From positions 1 through 27,860 of the forward strand of contig JBBQUY010000045.1 in assembly GCA_038212015.1 (NCBI GenBank): 27,860 bases of DNA. The letters run 5' to 3'. This DNA comes from JAGQUL01 sp038212015 (GTDB lineage: Bacteria > Actinomycetota > Thermoleophilia > Gaiellales > SKUG01). Positions 23,936 to 27,860 of this stretch are shown here, piece by piece. The translations under genes were made by a program, and so were the position numbers. Under the pieces are notes generated by a model, which saw only the letters and a program-made list of their open reading frames with translations, was not told where the DNA came from and made no database searches. Position 1 is the stretch's first letter, and each line of letters starts with the position of its first letter.

Positions 23936-24595
23936 TCAGCGCGTGGCGCGGCCTTCGAACTCGACGTGCGTGGTGCCGGAGGGCGAGCTCGTGACGCGAA
24001 CGTCGTCGAAGCGATCTTCGAGCGCTTCGAGGCCGTCGCCCCACAGGCGCGTGCCACGTCCGAGGAGCACGGGCGCGACCGCGACGTGCAGATAGTCGAT
24101 CAGGTCGGCTTCGAGGAACTCGCGAATGGTGGTGGCGCCGCCGCCGATGCGCACGTCGGTGCCGGGTGCGAGCTCGCGAGCGCGGGCGAGCGCATCTTCC
24201 GGGTTCGCGTCGAGGAAATGAAAGACGGTGCCGTCCTCCAGCTGGAGCGGATCGCGAGGGTGGTGGGTCAGCACGATGCACGGCGTCTTGAACGGTGCGT
24301 CCTCGCCCCACCAGCCGCGCCAGCCGTCGTCGAGCCACGGCCCGGACTGCGGTGCGAACTTGTGGCGCCCCATGATCTCGATGCCGACGCCGGATCCCCA
24401 TGCAGCGGCGAACTCGTTGTCGATCGCGTTGTCGCCGTCGCCGCTCCTACCGTGCATCTCGTTGAAGGAACTGGTGTTGATGAGCCACTCCATGATGTGC
24501 GGCCCGTGCCCGAAGGGTGCGTCGTAGGACTGGCCCTCGCCCGTGCCGAACCCGTCGAGCGAGATCGTGAAGTTGTGGACGCGGACTCGTGACAT
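23936..24595 (-). CDS. RibD C-terminal / dihydrofolate reductase-like family protein
   Basis: The 219-aa protein starts with the DHFR-like first strand 'RVRVHNFTISLDGFGTG' (residues 3-19). It contains 'GIEIMGRHKFAP' (~71-82), 'FKTPCIVLTHHPRDP' (~102-116) and the cofactor-site glycine run 'VRIGGGATTIREFLEADLIDYLHVAVAPVLLGRGTRLW' (~145-185). This is the RibD_C/YwjB-type reductase fold that uses NADPH on pterin- or pyrimidine-like substrates. The real substrate of these stand-alone members is usually unknown. ATG 24595 has AGGAG seven bases upstream. No riboflavin genes are nearby, so a role in flavin synthesis is not supported. Confidence 0.88.
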   Translation of the reverse strand: MSRVRVHNFTISLDGFGTGEGQSYDAPFGHGPHIMEWLINTSSFNEMHGRSGDGDNAIDNEFAAAWGSGVGIEIMGRHKFAPQSGPWLDDGWRGWWGEDAPFKTPCIVLTHHPRDPLQLEDGTVFHFLDANPEDALARARELAPGTDVRIGGGATTIREFLEADLIDYLHVAVAPVLLGRGTRLWGDGLEALEDRFDDVRVTSSPSGTTHVEFEGRATR

Positions 24596-24644
24596 GCGCG
24601 GACTCCTGATCGAATGCTGGTCAGGAGGATAGCGGGAAGACGTT

Positions 24645-24674
24645 GGAAAGCCCCGCCAGGAGGCGAGGCTTTCC
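24645..24674 (-). terminator. Hairpin terminator after the hsp20 gene
   Basis: Arms 24645-24657 and 24662-24674 form a 13-position stem with a 4-base loop. The only mismatch on the plus strand (C opposite A) becomes a G-U pair in minus-strand RNA, so the hairpin is built for the minus transcript, i.e. the Hsp20 mRNA that ends at 24749. Confidence 0.65.
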
Positions 24675-24748
24675 GGGGAGTGTGGTCACGCAGCCGAGGC
24701 GGCGATCGCGCGAGCCGTCGCTGCACGCGGTGCACGCCGTGGGCCCGG

Positions 24749-25267
24749 TTAGTTGTTCGCCAGCATGCGATCCTTAATGGAGCGCTTGCCGGCGCCGGAC
24801 GCCTCGGACGCTTCGACCTCGCGTGCCTTCGTGCCGATCTCGATCCGGCGGGGTTTTTCCTCGACGGGCTTCGGGATGTGCAGTTCGAGCACGCCCTTGT
24901 CGAACGATGCATCGATCGCGCCGGCATCGACCCCATCCGGGAGCGTAAGGTTGCGCTCGAAGCGACCGTAGGAGCGTTCCAGGCGGTAGAAGCCCCCGTC
25001 GTGCTCGGGCTTGCGCTGCCACGTGCGCTCACCGGAGATGCGAAGGGTGCGATCCTGCACCTCGATCGAGACGTCGTCTCGGTCGAGCCCCGGCAGGTCA
25101 GCGCGAAGGACGTAGTCGTCGCCTTCTTCGGCGACGTCCATCGCGGGCACCCAGCGCTGGGTTTCGGTCTCCGGCATCGAACTGCCGAAGAAGCGCTCGA
25201 ACAGGCGGTTCACGTCGCCTTGGAGCAGCGAGAGGTCACGGGTCGGATCCCATGTCACGATAGCCAT
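24749..25267 (-). CDS. Small heat shock protein, Hsp20 family
   Basis: The 172-aa protein has the alpha-crystallin domain (~40-140): 'WVPAMDVAEEGDDYVLRADLPGLDRDDVSIEVQDRTLRISGER', 'GRFERNLTLPDGVDAGAIDASFDKGVLELHIPKP'. The GVLxxxxPK box is intact. These are ATP-independent chaperones that hold unfolding proteins. A short N-terminal arm 'WDPTRDLSLLQGDVNRLFERFFG' is typical of bacterial members. The C-terminal tail ends 'KDRMLANN' and has no plain IXI motif, though 'RRIEIGT' lies near 145. ATG 25267 follows an exact AGGAGG five bases upstream. Expression is very probably heat-controlled: a CIRCE (HrcA) operator overlaps the promoter at 25328-25360. Confidence 0.95.
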   Translation of the reverse strand: MAIVTWDPTRDLSLLQGDVNRLFERFFGSSMPETETQRWVPAMDVAEEGDDYVLRADLPGLDRDDVSIEVQDRTLRISGERTWQRKPEHDGGFYRLERSYGRFERNLTLPDGVDAGAIDASFDKGVLELHIPKPVEEKPRRIEIGTKAREVEASEASGAGKRSIKDRMLANN

Positions 25268-25327
25268 GTCGGCCTCCTTTCACAGTCAACAAACACGTTC
25301 ATCAACCACGAGCAGGAATCGCTCTTC

Positions 25328-25352
25328 TGGCACTCTATTACCAAGAGTGCCA
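25328..25352 (-). promoter_or_regulatory. CIRCE operator (HrcA-binding site) for hsp20
   Basis: TGGCACTC-N9-GAGTGCCA differs from the textbook CIRCE (TTAGCACTC-N9-GAGTGCTAA) by one symmetric A/T to G/C change, and both half-sites are intact. HrcA represses heat-shock genes by binding this element. It overlaps the spacer and -10 of the promoter, as expected for repression. Confidence 0.85.
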
Positions 25353-25360
25353 AATGTCAA
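25332..25360 (-). promoter_or_regulatory. hsp20 promoter (-35 TTGACA, -10 TAGAGT)
   Basis: On the minus strand TTGACA (25355-25360) is followed after exactly 17 bases by TAGAGT (25332-25337). The -35 is a perfect consensus; the -10 matches 4 of 6. The CIRCE element covers the spacer and -10. Confidence 0.75.
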
Positions 25361-25386
25361 ACTGACGCGCCCTGGAGTCGGCTTCA

Positions 25387-25407
25387 TCCCCGGTAGGATC
25401 TCGGGGA
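25387..25407 (+). promoter_or_regulatory. Candidate -10 of the methyltransferase gene inside a dyad
   Basis: TAGGAT (25394-25399) sits in the loop of a perfect TCCCCG-N9-CGGGGA dyad. A weak -35 (CTGGAG) lies 16 bases upstream. The gene's GTG start follows 26 bases after the TAGGAT box. A symmetric operator around the -10 would suit repression. Confidence 0.4.
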
Positions 25408-25424
25408 CGCGCGAGGGAGCTGAA

Positions 25425-26207
25425 GTGCGAGGTCAAGAACGCAAGCCGCACGATGCACGAACGATGGCCGAGTCATTCGGTGCCGACCCCGAACGCTACG
25501 ACCGGGTGCGCCCCTCGTACCCGGCAGCGATGGTGGATGCGATCCTCGCTGAGGTGCCCGGGCGTGACGTGCTCGACGTCGGATGTGGCACTGGCATCGC
25601 CGCGCGGCTGTTTCGGGAGGCGCAGTGCCACGTGACGGGAATCGAGCCGGATTCGCGCATGGCCGACTTCGCGCGGCGGCAGGGATTCGAGGTGGACGTC
25701 GCGCGGTTCGAGGAGTGGGCGCGGGCAGGACGCACATTCGACGTGCTGGTCTCCGGCACCACATGGCACTGGATCGATCCCCCCGTCGGGGCGCTGCGAG
25801 CTGCAGAGACACTGCCTTCTGGTGGCGTGTTCGCCGCGTTCTGGAACGTCCACCATCCCCCGCCGCAGCTGGCCGAGGCGTTCAATGCCGCATACGGACG
25901 GATCGCGCAGAGCTCTCCCTTCGCGAGACACGGAGGCGACTGGCACATGCGCATCCTCAACCGCACGGCTCGCGGCCTCACCGACGCTGGCGCCTTCGAC
26001 ACGCCGCGGGTGCGGCGATATCCGTGGCAGCAGACCTACACGCGCGAGCAGTGGCTCGAGGTCGTTCCGACCTTCGGCGGCCATGGCCTGCTCGACGCCG
26101 AGCAGGCCGACGAGCTGATCGACGACATCGGCTCCGCGATCGACGCGGCCGAAGGCTCGTTCACCATGACGTACGAGACGTTGCTGATCACGGCGACGCG
26201 CGTGTGA
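25425..26207 (+). CDS. Class I SAM-dependent methyltransferase
   Basis: The 260-aa soluble protein carries SAM motif I 'VLDVGCGTG' (~49-57), an acidic residue at the end of strand 2 ('VTGIEPD', ~70-76) and motif IV region 'FDVLVSGTTWHWID' (~98-111). This is the UbiE/Methyltransf_11 group, and the 'WHWIDPP' motif is common in actinobacterial members. The substrate cannot be predicted. GTG 25425 is chosen because GGGAG lies five bases upstream; an ATG 39 bases later (25464) lacks a ribosome site. It is divergent from hsp20 and converges on the tRNA-Lys gene. Confidence 0.85.
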   Translation: MRGQERKPHDARTMAESFGADPERYDRVRPSYPAAMVDAILAEVPGRDVLDVGCGTGIAARLFREAQCHVTGIEPDSRMADFARRQGFEVDVARFEEWARAGRTFDVLVSGTTWHWIDPPVGALRAAETLPSGGVFAAFWNVHHPPPQLAEAFNAAYGRIAQSSPFARHGGDWHMRILNRTARGLTDAGAFDTPRVRRYPWQQTYTREQWLEVVPTFGGHGLLDAEQADELIDDIGSAIDAAEGSFTMTYETLLITATRV

Positions 26208-26241
26208 CACACCACCGCGCACGGCGTCCTCCGAAGACAGA

Positions 26242-26265
26242 AAACCCCCGCCGGAGCGAGGGTTT
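26242..26265 (-). terminator. Terminator after tRNA-Lys
   Basis: A 10-bp stem (arms 26242-26251 and 26256-26265, loop CGGA) with one pair that is a G-U only in minus-strand RNA, followed on that strand by TTCTGTCTT. It lies 8 bases beyond the tRNA 3' end and also faces the end of the methyltransferase gene. Confidence 0.75.
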
Positions 26266-26273
26266 CCCGAAGG

Positions 26274-26346
26274 TGGGCCGTGATGGGGTCGAACCATCGA
26301 CCTTGTGATTAAGAGTCACCTGCTCTACCAGCTGAGCTAACGGCCC
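26274..26346 (-). tRNA. tRNA-Lys (anticodon CTT)
   Basis: A complete 73-nt cloverleaf can be folded: acceptor GGGCCGT/ACGGCCC, D-stem GCTC/GAGC, anticodon loop CTCTTAA with anticodon CTT, T-stem GATGG/CCATC with TTCGACC loop, discriminator A. The 27-43 pair at the top of the anticodon stem is a G-A mismatch. The CCA end is not encoded (CCT follows the discriminator). CTT reads AAG, the favoured Lys codon in high-GC genomes. Confidence 0.97.
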
Positions 26347-26443
26347 TGGGTAGGCGCCCCTCGAGAGGAACGCTCACAGCGGTGTACTGCAAAAGTGTAC
26401 CAGCGTGCCGCGCATTGCGCGACACGTCGTTTCAACGAACCAA
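26347..26443 (-). promoter_or_regulatory. Upstream region of tRNA-Lys
   Basis: On the minus strand TACACT (26394-26399) could be the -10 of the tRNA, leaving a ~40-base 5' leader; its -35 is poor. Two GTGTAC hexamers (26382-26387, 26395-26400) and a CGCGCA/TGCGCG near-palindrome around 26415 lie here. Nothing else is recognised. Confidence 0.3.
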
Positions 26444-27748
26444 CTACTGGGCCTGCTGCTGCGGCGCCGGCTGGGCATCGAGCGGCAGGGTGAAGCGCAT
26501 CGCGATCTGCGTCGGCTGGGGCGCCCCGTTCCAGGCGCCGAGCAGGAACCATCCCGCGACGGGCACGACGAGCGAGGCGGCGCCCGGCTGGCCGGTGTCC
26601 TGCAATCCGAGCCATGCGCCGGCGGCGTCCGAGACCACCGGCGTCACGGACACGCCGGGAGCGGCGGCGACCTGCACGATGACGTTCGCGCCGCCCTGCA
26701 GGTACCACCACGCGCCAGCGGAGGCGTTCGCGGCGGCGACGTGGTTCTGATCGACGAGCTGAACCGTTGCTGCGGGCGGGCCAGCGGCGTGTGTGACAGG
26801 CGCGGCGGCAGCGACGGGTTCGCTGGCGCCGACGGGATCGACGGTCGCCGCGCCGCTGCTGCGCGTGACGAGGCCGTCGCCCTCTCGAAACAGCGCGATC
26901 CACGGAATCGCGACCGCTCCGATGAACGCGGAGATGACCATCCCGACGATGAGCACCGCCATCGTGCTCGCGCCTTCGGCGCTGTCGGTGTCGACGTCTC
27001 CGGCGATCGATCCGAGCCCGCTTCCGAGCGACTTGAGGGCCGTGCCGAGCAGCGGCCCGAGCACTACCGCCGAGATTCCCGCAAGGCCCGCAACGACGAG
27101 TGGACTGCGGCCGAACAGGCGCCAGGGTGCGTGCGGCAGCATCCGCTCGTCGCGGCCGGTTGCGCGCGTGGCCGACCACAGAAACCACAGGCCGAGCACG
27201 GTCGCGAACGCCGCCCAGCGCATAGGCGCGGAGCCGAACAGCAGCTCGACCATCTGGAACGAAAGCGGCTCCGATGGCTCTGCCGGCACCTCGCTGGCAG
27301 CACCCGCTTCGATCTGCGCGGCGAGATCCGAGAACATGGCGAACACGTCGTTGACGGCCCACAGGCCGAGCAGCAGCAGCGGGGCGGTCGGGATCGCCAG
27401 GCGCAGCCACATCCACGGCAGCGAGCGCACCGCCGCACTGGCCCAGCCGAACGTGGAGTCGTCGCCTTCGTCGGCGATGGCCGCAGTCGATGCCGCCATC
27501 GGCACCACGAACGTGGAGATGAGGATCGCCCAGGCGATCGTGATCGACAGGAAGATGCCGCCCTTGGACGGCAGGCCCCCGGTCGACGAATCGCCGCCGC
27601 CCACGCTGCCAGCGAGCTGGATGAGGATGAACCAGAGCACCGCACCGAGCAGCGCGGTCACGCCGATCGCCGCCGCGAGCTGGCGCCAGCGAGACGTGAC
27701 GAGCTCACGAGAATTGGCGAGCAGCGAGGAAATCGAAGAGGAGTCCAT
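26444..27748 (-). CDS. Multi-pass membrane protein with exported Ala-rich C-terminal domain, 434 aa
   Basis: No family is recognised. ATG 27748 is preferred over 27766 because GAGGA lies eight bases upstream. Hydrophobic helices occur at ~26-46, ~66-86, ~107-127, ~170-190, ~212-235 and ~260-282. After the last helix comes a ~150-residue region (~285-434) with Ala/Val/Pro-rich linker 'GASEPVAAAAPVTHAAGPPAA' and a compact beta-like segment 'AWWYLQGGANVIVQVAAAPGVSVTPVVSDAAGAWLGL', ending in a Gln/Pro-rich tail. The N-terminal part has the general look of DUF-type actinobacterial membrane proteins that carry a soluble C-terminal sensor or binding domain. It is the first gene on its strand; a probable gene tail lies upstream (27808-27860). 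Function unknown. Confidence 0.7.
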   Translation of the reverse strand: MDSSSISSLLANSRELVTSRWRQLAAAIGVTALLGAVLWFILIQLAGSVGGGDSSTGGLPSKGGIFLSITIAWAILISTFVVPMAASTAAIADEGDDSTFGWASAAVRSLPWMWLRLAIPTAPLLLLGLWAVNDVFAMFSDLAAQIEAGAASEVPAEPSEPLSFQMVELLFGSAPMRWAAFATVLGLWFLWSATRATGRDERMLPHAPWRLFGRSPLVVAGLAGISAVVLGPLLGTALKSLGSGLGSIAGDVDTDSAEGASTMAVLIVGMVISAFIGAVAIPWIALFREGDGLVTRSSGAATVDPVGASEPVAAAAPVTHAAGPPAATVQLVDQNHVAAANASAGAWWYLQGGANVIVQVAAAPGVSVTPVVSDAAGAWLGLQDTGQPGAASLVVPVAGWFLLGAWNGAPQPTQIAMRFTLPLDAQPAPQQQAQ

Positions 27749-27768
27749 CCCGTCGATCCTCGGCATCC

Positions 27769-27797
27769 GCGTGGAATTAGTGAGCGGAGCGTGGAAT
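27769..27797. repeat. Two direct repeats GCGTGGAAT upstream of the membrane protein gene
   Basis: GCGTGGAAT occurs at 27769-27777 and 27789-27797, 20 bases apart (about two helical turns), 20 to 50 bases before the gene's start. This spacing is common for tandem activator or repressor sites; no factor can be named. Confidence 0.35.
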
Positions 27798-27807
27798 CAG
27801 CCGGGTT

Positions 27808-27860
27808 TCAGCGCGCGATGATCGGCATGATGCGCACCACGCGGCCGCGGGCCGGAGCCC
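27808..27860 (-). CDS. Possible C-terminal tail of a gene truncated by the window edge
   Basis: On the minus strand the frame entering at the window's right edge encodes 'APARGRVVRIMPIIAR' followed by a TGA stop (27808-27810). The short mixed hydrophobic/basic segment reads like a real C-terminus, and the stop lies 59 bases before the next gene's start on the same strand. With only about 16 residues visible no family can be named. Confidence 0.35.
   Translation of the reverse strand, partial: APARGRVVRIMPIIAR

Overview
The window is high-GC bacterial DNA, about two thirds G+C, with dense genes and strong third-position G/C bias. It looks like a soil actinobacterium, most likely class Thermoleophilia (Solirubrobacterales or a relative). 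This is an inference from protein style: a lamin-tail/thrombospondin-3/RTX protein ending in the 'RCGAGRDTAYVNRGDKVA' type tail, a huge FN3-like secreted protein, a PilT with a long Ala/Pro tail, and many genes that appear to be transcribed with little or no leader. There is no rRNA gene, IS element, phage module or CRISPR array. One tRNA gene is present.

Layout. 1-3590 (+): the 3' part of a giant repeat-built secreted protein. 3739-4509 (+): a CPBP membrane protease, overlapping tail-to-tail an unknown 138-aa gene (-). 5375-5578 (+): a 67-aa DUF378 membrane protein with an elaborate upstream region and a perfect terminator hairpin. 5678-10071 (-): an apparent operon of MBOAT O-acyltransferase, SGNH-type partner and PilT-like ATPase. 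It is divergent, across a region carrying two copies of a palindromic repeat, from a secreted DUF4091/GH123-like protein (10312-12324, +). 12331-13938 (-): a secreted calcium-binding-type protein. 14158-15057 (+): unknown helical protein. 15091-17153 (-): a small membrane protein, a CMD-family protein and a PQQ-type sugar dehydrogenase, the last two overlapping by 4 nt. 17200-17886 (+): a DsbA/FrnE-like protein. 17873-20405: four genes of unknown function, mostly membrane-associated. 20514-23320 (-): a two-gene sugar-nucleotide epimerase/glycosyltransferase operon. 23447-23884 (+): a Cys/His mini-domain membrane protein. 23936-24595 (-): a RibD/DHFR-like reductase. 24749-25267 (-): Hsp20 under a CIRCE/HrcA operator. 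25425-26207 (+): a SAM methyltransferase. 26274-26346 (-): tRNA-Lys(CTT). 26444-27748 (-): a multi-pass membrane protein. 27808-27860 (-): the probable tail of another gene.

The genes suggest a bias toward the cell envelope and surface. They include O-acylation of an exported polymer (MBOAT + SGNH), a secreted glycan-active protein, an epimerase plus glycosyltransferase, several secreted adhesin-like or calcium-binding proteins, and a PilT-type motor ATPase. The rest are housekeeping or stress genes. The signals most worth a second look are the twin palindromic repeat between the O-acyltransferase operon and the GH123-like gene, the coupling of PilT to an O-acyltransferase pair, the CIRCE operator embedded in a -35/-10 promoter, the long inverted repeat at 15487-15545, and the small FAM221-like Cys/His membrane protein. 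I did not find a clear, complete novel defence or mobile system.
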